DNA of 64,000 bases from Rhizobium herbae. Its GTDB lineage: Bacteria; Pseudomonadota; Alphaproteobacteria; Rhizobiales; Rhizobiaceae. Below the pieces are notes generated by a model that was given only the letters and a program-made list of their open reading frames with translations, was not told the origin of the DNA and ran no database searches. The stretch covers positions 248,001 through 312,000 of the forward strand of contig NZ_JAEUAO010000003.1 in assembly GCF_019511375.1 (NCBI RefSeq), written 5' to 3'. The translations under genes were made by a program, and so were the position numbers. Position 1 is the stretch's first letter. Every line of letters starts with the position of its first letter. Positions 34,155-43,485 of this stretch are shown one piece after another.

Positions 34155-35435
34155 TTATTGAACGAGGATAGCACGAAAGTCGTTGACGTTAGTGCCGGTC
34201 GGGCCTGGCGTGAATAAATCGCCAATGGCAGCAAAGGCGGACCAGCTGTCATGGCCGTCAAGAAGCGCCGCCGCATCGATATCGAGTGCGGCGAGCCGGG
34301 CGATGGACGCGCCGTTCGCAAACGCCCCCGCATTGTCTTCGGACCCGTCGATGCCATCCGTGTCCGCTGCAAGTGCCGACACCCCGTGGAGGCCATCGAC
34401 GCCGAGCGCCAGCGACAAAAGAAACTCGCTGTTGCGTCCGCCCTTGCCCGCGCGCATGTCCTTGTCCTTCATTGTTACGGTCGTTTCGCCACCCGAGAGG
34501 ATGACGACTGGCTTGCGAAACGGCCGGTTGCGCACGGCTATTTCCCGCGCGATCGCGGCATGAACGCGTCCGACCTCGCTCGCCTCCCCTTCCATGGCAT
34601 CGGAAAGGATGACGGTTGCGACACCCGCTGCACGCGCCGCCGCTGCCGCCGCCTCCAAGGAAACCGCAGCCGAAGCGACGAGCCGGACGGTATTTCTCGC
34701 AAAGCGCATATCGGACGGTCGCGGTGCGGCGGAGCCGCCGCCGCGGATGACATCCATGATCCTCTGCGGCAGGTCCAGCCGGTAGCGCTCGATATATTTC
34801 AGCGCGTCCTCGCGCGTACTGGTGTCGGCAATCGTCGGCCCGGAAGCAACGAGCGCGGGATCGTCGCCAGGAATGTCCGACACGACCAATGACACGACCC
34901 TTGCGGGATAAGCCGCAGCCGCCAGCCGGCCGCCCTTGATCCCGGAAACGTACTTGCGCACCGCATTCATCGCACTGATGGGGGCGCCTGAGGCCAAAAG
35001 TGCACGGTTGACGGCAATCTCGTCCTCCAGCGTGAGCCCATCCGCCGGCATCGGCAGCAGCGCTGACCCGCCGCCGCAAATCAGCGCGACAACGAGATCG
35101 TCTTCGCCAAGCGCACCTACCTCTTGCAGTAGCCTTCGCGATGCCCTTAATCCATTTTCATCCGGCAGCGGATGCGATGCCTCCAGCACGTCGATCCGCT
35201 CGCAGGGGGCGGCGTAGCCGTAGCGCGTCACGACTGCACCTGAAAGCGGGCCGTCCCACAGCCGTTCGAATGCCTGCGCCATCTGGGCGGCCCCCTTGCC
35301 GGCACCGATCACGACGGTCCTGCCCTTCGGTCGTTCCGGCAGGTTCGCCGCCACTACCTTGGCCGGATCGGCTGCCGCGACCGCCGCATGAAAGAGTGTT
35401 TCCAGAAAGGTCCTGGGGTTTTCGATCGCAGGCAT
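34155..35435 (-). CDS. ttuD: Glycerate 2-kinase (MOFRL family)
   Basis: This enzyme phosphorylates D-glycerate to 2-phosphoglycerate. Older annotations call the family hydroxypyruvate reductase. The 426-residue protein has the DUF4147 part (VVIGAGKGAAQMAQAFERLW, VALICGGGSALLPMPADGLT, MNAVRKYVSGIKGGRLA). It ends with the MOFRL part (LSGGETTVTMKD, GKGGRNSEFLLSLAL, AADTDGIDGSEDNAGAF). It closes the operon gcl-hyi-glxR-ttuD, in which glyoxylate becomes 2-phosphoglycerate. It starts 63 bp after glxR. Confidence 0.92.
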   Translation of the reverse strand: MPAIENPRTFLETLFHAAVAAADPAKVVAANLPERPKGRTVVIGAGKGAAQMAQAFERLWDGPLSGAVVTRYGYAAPCERIDVLEASHPLPDENGLRASRRLLQEVGALGEDDLVVALICGGGSALLPMPADGLTLEDEIAVNRALLASGAPISAMNAVRKYVSGIKGGRLAAAAYPARVVSLVVSDIPGDDPALVASGPTIADTSTREDALKYIERYRLDLPQRIMDVIRGGGSAAPRPSDMRFARNTVRLVASAAVSLEAAAAAARAAGVATVILSDAMEGEASEVGRVHAAIAREIAVRNRPFRKPVVILSGGETTVTMKDKDMRAGKGGRNSEFLLSLALGVDGLHGVSALAADTDGIDGSEDNAGAFANGASIARLAALDIDAAALLDGHDSWSAFAAIGDLFTPGPTGTNVNDFRAILVQ

Positions 35436-35498
35436 TCTTCATATCCTCACAGATCAGAAAGACCGGGCGGCAGTCCTCCTTGCCGCCCGGCCGGTTCG

Positions 35499-36383
35499 TC
35501 AGGCGACTGCGTGGTTTGCCATGCGTTCAAGAGCCTTGACGAGGCTCGAGTGATCGAGGCCACTGTCGCCATTGGCGGCGCAGTTGTTGAACAGTTCCTG
35601 CGTTGCCGCCGTATTGGGCAGCGAGATGCCGAGCGACTTTGCCCCCTGCAGCGCAAGGTTCAGATCCTTCTGGTGCAGCGAAATGCGGAAACCCGGATCG
35701 AAGGTGCGCTTGATCATGCGGTCTCCATGCACTTCCAGGATGCGCGAGGAGGCAAACCCTCCCATCAGCGCTTCGCGCACCCGCGCCGGGTCGGCGCCGG
35801 CCTTGGAGGCGAAGACGAGGGCTTCGGACACGGCCTCGATGGTCAAGGCGACGATGATCTGGTTGGCGACCTTGGTCACCTGTCCGTCACCGCAATCGCC
35901 GACCAGCGTGATGTTCTTGCCCATCAGCTTGAACAGCGGCAGCGCCCGCTCGAAACTTTCCTGCGTGCCGCCCGCCATGATCGACAGCGACGCCTGCCTG
36001 GCGCCAACCTCGCCGCCCGAAACCGGCGCGTCCATATATTCGGCGCCCGTCTCGCGGATCTTCCTGGCGAATTCCTTGGTCTCGATCGGCGAGATCGAGC
36101 TCATATCGATGACAAGCTTGCCCTTCGACAGGCCATAGACGACACCGTTTTCGCCGAACAGCACGTCCTTCACTTCCGGCGTGTCCGGGAGCATTAGTAT
36201 GATGACGTCGACCTCCTCAGCCAGCGCCTTCGGGTTTTCCGCAAACATCAAGCCCTTGTCGACCAGCTCCTGCTTCGGGGGCACGAAGAATTTCGAGGTG
36301 ACGACAGTGTGGCCGGCATCCTGCAGATGGCGCGCCATCGGCGTGCCCATGATACCCAGTCCGATAAAGCCGATTGTGGCCAT
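35499..36383 (-). CDS. glxR: Tartronate semialdehyde reductase (2-hydroxy-3-oxopropionate reductase)
   Basis: The enzyme reduces tartronate semialdehyde to D-glycerate with NAD(P)H. The 294-residue beta-hydroxyacid dehydrogenase has GFIGLGIMGTPMARHL at the N-terminus, DAPVSGGEVGARQASLSIM with the substrate-binding glycines, and the catalytic lysine region GDCGDGQVTKVANQIIV. The length is typical. It follows hyi by 5 bp in the glyoxylate operon. Confidence 0.94.
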   Translation of the reverse strand: MATIGFIGLGIMGTPMARHLQDAGHTVVTSKFFVPPKQELVDKGLMFAENPKALAEEVDVIILMLPDTPEVKDVLFGENGVVYGLSKGKLVIDMSSISPIETKEFARKIRETGAEYMDAPVSGGEVGARQASLSIMAGGTQESFERALPLFKLMGKNITLVGDCGDGQVTKVANQIIVALTIEAVSEALVFASKAGADPARVREALMGGFASSRILEVHGDRMIKRTFDPGFRISLHQKDLNLALQGAKSLGISLPNTAATQELFNNCAANGDSGLDHSSLVKALERMANHAVA

Positions 36384-36388
36384 GATGC

Positions 36389-37204
36389 TTAGCTCCTGAT
36401 CTTGATGATGTCTGCGCTGTGCGGCTTCCGGCTCGTCTGCGCGAACCAGCCGAGCCCTTCAATGGTCGTCGTGCGCGGCTTGTATTCGCAGCCGATGAAG
36501 CCGTCATATCCGGCGGCTTCGAGAGCCTCGAATACAAAGGGATAGTTGATCTCGCCGGTACCCGGCTCGTTGCGGCCCGGATTGTCGGCAAGCTGGATAT
36601 GGGCGATGCGATCCTGGTATCTGCGGAACGTGCCGATCAGTTCGCCCTCGGTCCGCTGCTGGTGATAAAGGTCGTACTGGATGAACAAGTTGTCGCTGCC
36701 GACCTCCGCGATGATCGACGCTGCCTGTTCGACGGTGTTGAGGTAGAAGCCGGGAATGTCGAAGCGGTTGATCGGTTCGATCAAAAGCCGGATACCGTGC
36801 CTGCCGAGTTCGGTTGCGGCCAGCCTGAGATTGGCGACGAAGGTTGCCCGCAGCACCTCGTGCGAAGTTCCGGCCGGTGCGATGCCCGCGAGGCAATTGA
36901 CCATCGTGCAACCGAGCGCCGTCGCATAGTCGACGGCCGAAGCCATGCCGCGGCGGAACTCGTCCACCCGGTCGGGCAGGATGGCGATGCCGCGCTCGCC
37001 GCCGGCCCAGTCGCCGGCCGGCAGGTTGTGCAGCACCTGGGTCAGGCCATTGGCATCGAGGGCAGTCTTCAGCGCGTCGGCGTCGAAGTCGTAGGGAAAG
37101 AGGTATTCCACCGCCTCGAACCCGGCCTTGGCGGCGAGCGCGAAGCGATCGGGGAACGGCGCCTCGTTGAAAAGCATCGTCAGGTTTGCCGCGAATTTCG
37201 GCAT
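36389..37204 (-). CDS. hyi: Hydroxypyruvate isomerase
   Basis: The enzyme interconverts hydroxypyruvate and tartronate semialdehyde. The 271-residue TIM-barrel starts PKFAANLTMLFNEAPFPDRF and has LLIEPINRFDIPGFYLNT, FIQYDLYHQQRTEGEL and the metal-site segment HIQLADNPGRNEPGTGEINY, all typical of Hyi. I choose the ATG at 37204, with GGAGG 7 nt upstream. It lies between gcl (27 bp) and glxR (5 bp). Confidence 0.93.
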   Translation of the reverse strand: MPKFAANLTMLFNEAPFPDRFALAAKAGFEAVEYLFPYDFDADALKTALDANGLTQVLHNLPAGDWAGGERGIAILPDRVDEFRRGMASAVDYATALGCTMVNCLAGIAPAGTSHEVLRATFVANLRLAATELGRHGIRLLIEPINRFDIPGFYLNTVEQAASIIAEVGSDNLFIQYDLYHQQRTEGELIGTFRRYQDRIAHIQLADNPGRNEPGTGEINYPFVFEALEAAGYDGFIGCEYKPRTTTIEGLGWFAQTSRKPHSADIIKIRS

Positions 37205-37231
37205 GAACAATCCTCCGTTTCTTGTCATCGG

Positions 37232-39019
37232 TCAGTCGAGCAGGGCAGCCATAATCGCCGTCGGCGCATCCTCGCCGCGTTCGGCCAGTTCCTCGAACTC
37301 GACGACCGCATTGATGTCCGCGCCCATGGAAATGTTGGTCACGCGCTCGAGGATGAACTCGATGACGACTGGTACCTGATATTCGTCCATCAATGCCTTT
37401 GCCTTCGCGAAGGCCTCCTGGAACTCGTTCGGGCTCCTCACCCTTATCGCCTTGCAGCCGAGGCCTTCTGCGACGGCAACGTGATCGACGCCGTAGCCTT
37501 TCTCGGCATCACCCGAGGCGTTGATGTTGTCGAAGGCGAGGCTCACCTCGAAATCCATGTTGAAGCCGCGCTGAGCCTGGCGGATGAGGCCGAGATAGGA
37601 ATTGTTCACGACCACGTGCAGATAGGGCAGCCTGTGCTGCGCGCCGACCGCCAGTTCCTCGATCATGAACTGGAAATCATAGTCGCCCGACAGCGCCACG
37701 ATCGGCCGGTCGGGATCGGCGGCGCGCACGCCGAGTGCCGCCGGCAGGGTCCAGCCGAGCGGCCCCGCCTGTCCGCAATTGATCCAGTTGCGCGGCTTGT
37801 AGACATGCAGGAACTGCGCGCCGGCGATCTGACTGAGGCCGATGGTCGAGACGTAGCAGGTGTCGCGGCCGAAGGCCTTGTTCATCTCCTCGTAGACGCG
37901 CTGCGGCTTCAACGGGGTCTGGTCGAAATGCGTCTTGCGCAGCATGGTCCGCTTGCGCTCGCGGCATTCCTCCGCCCAGCCCGACCAGTCGCGCAACTTG
38001 CCCGCCGTCCTCCATTCGGTGGCAACGTCGAGGAACAGCTTCAGGGCTGCACCCGCATCCGAAACGATGCCGAAATCCGGCGCGAAGACGCGGCCGATCT
38101 GGGTCGGCTCGATATCGACATGGATGAATTTTCGCCCCTCCGTATAGGTCGGCACGTTGCCGGTGTGGCGGTTCGCCCAGCGGTTGCCGACGCCGAGCAC
38201 GAAATCGGAGGCGAGCAGGGTGGCATTACCGTAGCGGTGCGAGGTCTGCAGTCCGCACATGCCGGCCATCAGCGGATGATCGTCCGGGATCGTGCCCCAA
38301 CCCATCAGCGTCGGGATGACGGGTATGCCGGTGATTTCGGCGAATTCAGTGAGGAGATCAGAGGCGTCCGCATTGACGATGCCACCGCCGGCGACGATCA
38401 GCGGCCGCTCGGCCGCATTCAGCATGGCGATCGCCTTTTCGGCCTGCGCCCGCGTCGCCGTTGGCTTGTAGGGCTGAAGCGAGGCATAGGCGTCGATGTC
38501 GAACTCGATCTCGGCGAGCTGCACGTCGACCGGCAGGTCGATCAGCACCGGCCCGGGGCGGCCAGAGCGCATCAGGTGGAACGCCTTCTGGAAGACGAAG
38601 GGTACCAGCGCCGGCTCCATGACGGTGACTGCCCATTTGGTCAGCGGCCCGGCGATCCTGGCGATGTCGACGGACTGAAAGTCCTCCTTGTCGAGCCGGG
38701 CGCGCGGCGCCTGGCCGGTGATGCAGAGGATCGGTATCGAATCTGCCTGGGCCGAATAAAGGCCGGTGATCATGTCGGTGCCGGCCGGCCCCGAGGTGCC
38801 GATGCACACGCCGATATTGCCGTGCTTGGCGCGGGTATAGCCCTCCGCCATATGCGAGGCGCCCTCGACATGCCGCGCCAGGATGTGGCGCACCGAGCCA
38901 CGCGCCTTCAACGCCGAATAAAAGGGATTGATCGCCGCACCCGGAACCCCGAAGGCGCAATCGACGCCTTCCTGCTCCAGAACCAGAACCGCCGCATCGA
39001 CCGCGCGCATTTTCGCCAT
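37232..39019 (-). CDS. gcl: Glyoxylate carboligase (tartronate semialdehyde synthase)
   Basis: This ThDP enzyme joins two glyoxylates to tartronate semialdehyde and CO2. The 595-residue protein has [18 protein letters not shown] at the pyrimidine-domain start, with valine-type residues where most ThDP enzymes keep the catalytic glutamate, a known trait of Gcl. The ThDP signature begins [19 protein letters not shown] and continues [19 protein letters not shown] choose the ATG at 39019 (GGAGG 8 nt upstream). It is the first gene of the operon gcl-hyi-glxR-ttuD, and the likely operator is at 39083-39120. Confidence 0.95.
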   Translation of the reverse strand: MAKMRAVDAAVLVLEQEGVDCAFGVPGAAINPFYSALKARGSVRHILARHVEGASHMAEGYTRAKHGNIGVCIGTSGPAGTDMITGLYSAQADSIPILCITGQAPRARLDKEDFQSVDIARIAGPLTKWAVTVMEPALVPFVFQKAFHLMRSGRPGPVLIDLPVDVQLAEIEFDIDAYASLQPYKPTATRAQAEKAIAMLNAAERPLIVAGGGIVNADASDLLTEFAEITGIPVIPTLMGWGTIPDDHPLMAGMCGLQTSHRYGNATLLASDFVLGVGNRWANRHTGNVPTYTEGRKFIHVDIEPTQIGRVFAPDFGIVSDAGAALKLFLDVATEWRTAGKLRDWSGWAEECRERKRTMLRKTHFDQTPLKPQRVYEEMNKAFGRDTCYVSTIGLSQIAGAQFLHVYKPRNWINCGQAGPLGWTLPAALGVRAADPDRPIVALSGDYDFQFMIEELAVGAQHRLPYLHVVVNNSYLGLIRQAQRGFNMDFEVSLAFDNINASGDAEKGYGVDHVAVAEGLGCKAIRVRSPNEFQEAFAKAKALMDEYQVPVVIEFILERVTNISMGADINAVVEFEELAERGEDAPTAIMAALLD

Positions 39020-39082
39020 GACTAGATCCTCCATCATCTGAGAGGAAGGGTAGTCCTTTTTATTGAGGTCGCAATTAGATAA

Positions 39083-39120
39083 TGGAAATCATTCCCACAG
39101 AATGGAAATAAACATTTTCA
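39083..39120. promoter_or_regulatory. Pair of IclR-like inverted repeats upstream of gcl
   Basis: Two overlapping-style sites lie 64-101 bp before gcl: TGGAAATCATTCCCA (39083-39097) and TGGAAAT-N4-ATTTTCA (39103-39120), both near-palindromes with TGGAA arms. This resembles operators of IclR-family glyoxylate regulators as I recall them. No IclR gene is in the window. Confidence 0.4.
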
Positions 39121-39255
39121 AGGAATAATAGGGCAATGGGCGCGCGCCGTTCCTTTCCCGGGCGACGAGAAGGGGCGCTAACGCCGGACGTTGACCGCCG
39201 CACCGGTCCGCGGAGTTGCGCTGCCGGGGCACAGTCAATCGGCCCGGGCCGGCCG

Positions 39256-40476
39256 CTATGCCTCGATGTTCTCCAGCGGCATCAGCGTAAACAGTTCCTG
39301 CGCCCGCTTGACGCCGCGCAGCGCGTAACGGCCGATCGAGACCACCTCGGCATTGCGCGGCGGCGGCGCGGCGGCGACGAACTGCGAGGACATGATGACG
39401 CTGCGATCGACGAAGCGGCACATCGATGCGATGCGGCTGACTTCGTTGACGGCCGGGCCGATGACGGTGAAGTCCAAGCGGTCGCTGGAACCGATATTGC
39501 CGTAAAAGACGTCGCCGATGTGAAGCCCGAGGTAGACCTCGGTGACCGGCCGGTTCTCCTGCCGCCGCTCCTCGTTCAAGCCTTTCAGTTTTTCCCGCAG
39601 AAGCTGCTCGGCAAGCAGGGCACGCGTACAGGCATCCTCGCGTTCCTCCGCTTTGAAGATAGCCAGCGTGCCGTCGCCGATAAGCTTAAGCACATTACCG
39701 CCCGCCTCGTGGATCGAGGAAATGACCACGTCGGCATAGTCGTTGAGGAAGGGAATGATCTCGTCGGGCGGCAGGTTGTCGGAAATACGGGTGTAGTTCT
39801 GCAGGTCGGAGAACCACAGCACCGCCGAAATCCGCTCGGCCTTGCCGCGCGAGATGCGGCCTTCAAGCACCTGCCTGGCGGCGTCTTCGCCGAGATAGAC
39901 CTCGGCAATGGTGCGCGAGATGCGGGTCAGCGAGCCGGACTTGATCGCCAGCGCGAGCACCGGCACCAACTGCCGCAGTACAGAAAGGTCCTCGTCGCGA
40001 AATCCGCCCTCATCCATCGTCGTCCAGTGCGAGTAGAAACAGTCCATGTCGCCGATATGGCTGTCCTTGGCGAACCGATGGATCATTGCGATATAGTCCT
40101 TGTGGCCGGCGGCCAGGAGCGTATCCAGCGTGAAGAAATCGAGCGGATCGCCAAAACCGAGGCGGCGGCGGACTTCGCTCTTGTTGTTTTCGCGCAGATA
40201 GTGGAACGCCGAGCGCTCCCAGTTTTCCGCCGAAACGCCCTCATTGGTCGGACCATATTCGAAAGCGGTATTCACAGGCTCCTGGCTGTCCCACTGAAAG
40301 GCTCGCCCTTCATAGACCGGGTGCAGCGTGTCGATCAGCGCGAGACCGCGGTCGAGCCGCATGCCGGCGGCGCGGGCGCGCTGACAGAAGCCATTGACGA
40401 TATCCATCTCGTCGGTGCCCTTGATCCCCTGCGTCGTCAACCAGGCGGAAATCTCGGCGATATCGTGTGCGTTCAT
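39256..40476 (-). CDS. Class III adenylate/guanylate cyclase
   Basis: The 406-residue protein makes cAMP or cGMP. Its C-terminal domain (about residues 210-400) keeps the catalytic set: metal aspartates Asp224 (FSDLQNYT) and Asp268 (KLIGDGTLAIF), purine-contacting Lys264 and Asp335 (DFTVIG), and the transition-state Asn344 and Arg348 (VNEVSR). Lys plus Asp suggests ATP. The N-terminal 195 residues form a separate unnamed domain with GMRLDRGLALIDTLHPVYEG, which I recall in several rhizobial cyclases. No membrane segment is seen. It stands alone, 236 bp from gcl on the same strand. Confidence 0.9.
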   Translation of the reverse strand: MNAHDIAEISAWLTTQGIKGTDEMDIVNGFCQRARAAGMRLDRGLALIDTLHPVYEGRAFQWDSQEPVNTAFEYGPTNEGVSAENWERSAFHYLRENNKSEVRRRLGFGDPLDFFTLDTLLAAGHKDYIAMIHRFAKDSHIGDMDCFYSHWTTMDEGGFRDEDLSVLRQLVPVLALAIKSGSLTRISRTIAEVYLGEDAARQVLEGRISRGKAERISAVLWFSDLQNYTRISDNLPPDEIIPFLNDYADVVISSIHEAGGNVLKLIGDGTLAIFKAEEREDACTRALLAEQLLREKLKGLNEERRQENRPVTEVYLGLHIGDVFYGNIGSSDRLDFTVIGPAVNEVSRIASMCRFVDRSVIMSSQFVAAAPPPRNAEVVSIGRYALRGVKRAQELFTLMPLENIEA

Positions 40477-40663
40477 GTCGGTAATCCTGAAAACTCACGC
40501 ATTTTGCACCTCTAACGCACAGGCCCGCAATCCGAAACGGAATGAGGCAAGCAGCGAGGTCGAAAGACATACGTGGGACGCGTCCAGAAATCTGGACGAT
40601 GCGGCTGGAGGCGCGGATGTGGGTAGCGGCAGCCCGAAAGGCAAGCCTCGATCCGGATTATTT

Positions 40664-41563
40664 TCAGCTTCCGTCCTGCCGGGCGATGAACTCGCGGGAA
40701 AGCCAGTCGATGAAAACACGCACGCGCGGCGACAACTGGCGGCTGCGCGGATAGAGCAGCGAAACAGGCGTGCGGCTTGGCGGGTGGTCCGGCAGGATGG
40801 CAACGAGCGCGCCGCTTTTCAGGTCGTCCTCCAGTGCATAGCGCGGCGCCTGCATGATCCCGAGCCCCAGCCGCGCCGCTGCGGCCAGCATATCGGCGCC
40901 GTTGACCGACACGGTGGCCGGAAGGGAGACGTGGCGGATCCCGTCGCCCACCGTGAATTCCAGTGGCAGCAGCCCGCCGATTGCCGTAGACCAGAAACCG
41001 ATCATCTGGTGGCCGGAAAGATCGTCCAGACTCTGAGGCACGCCGAAGCGGGCGATGTATGCCGGCGAGACGCAGGTCACCTCGTCCAACAGCGCGACGC
41101 GCCGTGCGATCATATCGCTGTCCTGCAGGTCGCCAACGCGCAGCACGCAATCGATTCCTTCGCGGACAAGGTCGACCAGTCTGTCGCCCTCGCTCATATA
41201 GAGCTGAATATCCGGGTACTCGCGGAAGAACCCCGGCAAACCCGGCAGCAGGAAATGCCGCGCCAGTCGACCATGCACATCTACGCGCAGCAGGCCCTTC
41301 GGTTTCGCACTGGCAAAGGCTCCCTCCGCATCCTCAATATCGGAAAGAATCGTCAGGCACCGTCGGTAATAGGCTTCTCCGTCCAGTGTCGGGCTCACAT
41401 GGCGGGTCGTCCGTTGCAGCAGGCGCACGCCGAGCCGCGCCTCCAACTGCTTAACGGCGTCGGTCACCGTGGAGCGCGGAAGCCCTGTGTCCTCGGCAGC
41501 CAGGGTGAAGCTGCGCCGGTCCACCACGCGGGTAAAAACCCGCATTGCCTCAAATCTGTCCAT
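40664..41563 (-). CDS. LysR-family transcriptional regulator (SDR neighbour)
   Basis: The 299-residue protein has the N-terminal winged helix (AMRVFTRVVDRRSFTLAAED, LPRSTVTDAVKQLEARLGVR, LLQRTTRHVSPT) and a periplasmic-binding-like effector domain. It belongs to the large LysR group that often stands next to the oxidoreductase gene it controls. Here the SDR gene starts 122 bp away in the opposite direction, with a LysR-type box in the gap. Confidence 0.93.
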   Translation of the reverse strand: MDRFEAMRVFTRVVDRRSFTLAAEDTGLPRSTVTDAVKQLEARLGVRLLQRTTRHVSPTLDGEAYYRRCLTILSDIEDAEGAFASAKPKGLLRVDVHGRLARHFLLPGLPGFFREYPDIQLYMSEGDRLVDLVREGIDCVLRVGDLQDSDMIARRVALLDEVTCVSPAYIARFGVPQSLDDLSGHQMIGFWSTAIGGLLPLEFTVGDGIRHVSLPATVSVNGADMLAAAARLGLGIMQAPRYALEDDLKSGALVAILPDHPPSRTPVSLLYPRSRQLSPRVRVFIDWLSREFIARQDGS

Positions 41564-41571
41564 GGTGATTG

Positions 41572-41586
41572 TTCGCCATTTCCGAA
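41572..41586. promoter_or_regulatory. LysR-type box between the regulator and SDR gene
   Basis: TTCG-N7-CGAA is a perfect inverted repeat and contains a T-N11-A core (TCG-N7-CGA). It lies 8 bp before the LysR start and about 100 bp before the SDR start, a common place for autoregulation. Confidence 0.45.
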
Positions 41587-41685
41587 TAGTGATGCGGGAG
41601 AATGGCTGATTATCCGCAGCAAGGAAAGGCTCATTCTCTCCTCATCGAACCGCGCCGCGGCGCAGAACACGTAAGGAGTATAATA

Positions 41686-42426
41686 ATGTCCGATGGCAAC
41701 ACCAAGGTAGCGATCGTCACCGGGGCCTCCCGCGGCATCGGCGCCGCCATTGCCGAACGCCTCGCCAAGGACGGCTTCACCGTCGTAATCAACTACTCCG
41801 GCGATGCCGCTCCAGCCGAGTCATTGGCCAAAAAGATCGAAGACGAGGGCGGTCGGGCGCTCACCGCGAAAGCCGACGTCAGCGATACCGAGGCCGTCCG
41901 GCGCCTGTTCGACGCAGCGGCCGCCGCCTTCGGCGGAGTCGACGTCCTCGTAAACAACGCCGGTATCATGACACTCTCGCCGATCGCCGAAAGCTCGGAC
42001 GCTGTGTTCGACCGCCAGGTCGCGATCAATCTCAAAGGCACGTTCAACACGCTGCGGGAGGCCGCAAAGCGGCTACGCGAGGGCGGACGGATCGTCAATT
42101 TGTCGACCAGCGTCGTCGGTCTGAAGCTCGAAACCTATGGCGTCTACGCTGCAACGAAAGGCGCCGTCGAAACGCTGACCGCCATCCTCTCGAAGGAACT
42201 GCGCGGCCGGTCGATCACCGTCAACGCGGTCGCCCCCGGTCCGACGGCCACCGACCTCTTCCTCAACGGCAAGTCGGAGGAACTGATCGCCCGCATGGCG
42301 AAAATGAACCCGCTGGAACGCCTCGGGACACCGGAAGACATCGCCGCTGCGGTCGCCTTCCTCGTCGGCCCGGACGGCGCATGGATCAACGGCCAGGTCC
42401 TGCGCGCCAATGGCGGCATGATCTGA
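41686..42426 (+). CDS. Short-chain dehydrogenase/reductase
   Basis: The 246-residue classical SDR has TGASRGIGAAIAERL for cofactor binding, NNAGIM, Ser in NLSTSVVG and the catalytic YAATKGAVE (Tyr-x-x-x-Lys), with a C-terminal GQVLRANGG. Such FabG-like proteins reduce keto groups or act as sugar/aldehyde dehydrogenases. The substrate cannot be assigned. The ATG at 41686 has AAGGAG 9 nt upstream. It is controlled most likely by the divergent LysR gene. Confidence 0.92.
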   Translation: MSDGNTKVAIVTGASRGIGAAIAERLAKDGFTVVINYSGDAAPAESLAKKIEDEGGRALTAKADVSDTEAVRRLFDAAAAAFGGVDVLVNNAGIMTLSPIAESSDAVFDRQVAINLKGTFNTLREAAKRLREGGRIVNLSTSVVGLKLETYGVYAATKGAVETLTAILSKELRGRSITVNAVAPGPTATDLFLNGKSEELIARMAKMNPLERLGTPEDIAAAVAFLVGPDGAWINGQVLRANGGMI

Positions 42427-42516
42427 ACCTCGCCACCCGTGTCGGCGGAACGGATTCTCGCCGCACCGGACTGGCGTTGAACGCAGATGTGTCGCAAGCG
42501 GCTTTTTCCGCTCATT

Positions 42517-43485
42517 TCAGGCGGCGCGCGGAGAATCCTCGGGCCAGTCGCCGAATGCGCGGACGATTGAAGGAAATGAGCTCTCGGCGGCGACAAGCGC
42601 CGCAAGCAGGATGCGCGCCTGGCCGGGTCGCAGCGTCGACGAGTGGATCGCTCCAGCCTTGGCAAGATCGTGCCCGCCGCCACCGCCGCCGTAGCTCGGC
42701 ATCAATAGCCCGTCGGGAACCCGGCTCGAAACAACGACCGGGATCCCCTTTTGCGTGCAGCACCTGACGGCTTCAATGACGGCGGGGTTGGCATTGCCGG
42801 AGCCAAGGGCGGCGAGCACGATGCCATTGGCACCCGCATCGAGGCTTGCATGGATGTGCGCGGCGTCACAACCGGGATAGACCGCAACGATATCCACCCG
42901 GACATCGGATACCGGCTTGGACAGGCGCGGGCTCGCAACGTACGCCGTCGGCCTTGCCGAGTGAAACGCATCCGGATCGTCGGCGCGGCGCTTGTATACT
43001 CCCCACGCCGGCAGGAGCCTGCCTGCGAACGACACGAGAACGCCTCGACCAGCAAGGCGACGATCTGTAGCCGCTTCGATCGCAAGGGCGAGATTTGCGG
43101 GCCCGTCCGCCTGGGGATGATCAGCGGTAAATTGCGCGCCGGTGAAGATGACTGGCTTTATGCTGGCGTGCTGCAAGTGCACGAGCAGCGCCGTCTCTTC
43201 CATGGCGTCGGTCCCATGCAGAACAACAATTCCGGCCACGCTCGGGTCGTTCATCTGCAGTCCCACGGTATCGCTGATGAGTTGCATATCGGCAAGCGTC
43301 AGACTTGCGGAGTCTTTCGCCATCAGGTCGATGGATTGCAGCCGGGCACCGGCGTTGGGAACCAGGGCAAGCAAATCCTCTCCCGCAAGGGCAGGCATGC
43401 TCGCGCCCTCGGCGTTGCGTCTGCTCGCAATAGTGCCGCCGGTGGCAATTGCAGCCACCAGCGGATAGGTTTGCCTGGTGTTCAA
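42517..43485 (-). CDS. ansA: L-asparaginase (type I/II fold), TTG start
   Basis: The enzyme hydrolyses asparagine to aspartate and ammonia. The 322-residue product has the first catalytic threonine in [12 protein letters not shown] and the second in [15 protein letters not shown], plus the C-terminal [15 protein letters not shown]. This is the ordinary bacterial asparaginase family, not the thermolabile Rhizobium etli type. The TTG at 43485 overlaps the permease stop (TTGA), and upstream frame residues are a basic shadow. It forms an operon with the permease. Confidence 0.9.
   Translation of the reverse strand: MNTRQTYPLVAAIATGGTIASRRNAEGASMPALAGEDLLALVPNAGARLQSIDLMAKDSASLTLADMQLISDTVGLQMNDPSVAGIVVLHGTDAMEETALLVHLQHASIKPVIFTGAQFTADHPQADGPANLALAIEAATDRRLAGRGVLVSFAGRLLPAWGVYKRRADDPDAFHSARPTAYVASPRLSKPVSDVRVDIVAVYPGCDAAHIHASLDAGANGIVLAALGSGNANPAVIEAVRCCTQKGIPVVVSSRVPDGLLMPSYGGGGGGHDLAKAGAIHSSTLRPGQARILLAALVAAESSFPSIVRAFGDWPEDSPRAA

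Noticed and set aside
36419-39025. 868-codon plus-strand frame opposite hyi and gcl
   Set aside because: It is antisense to strongly recognised genes and arises from GC-rich codon bias. It has no domain signs.
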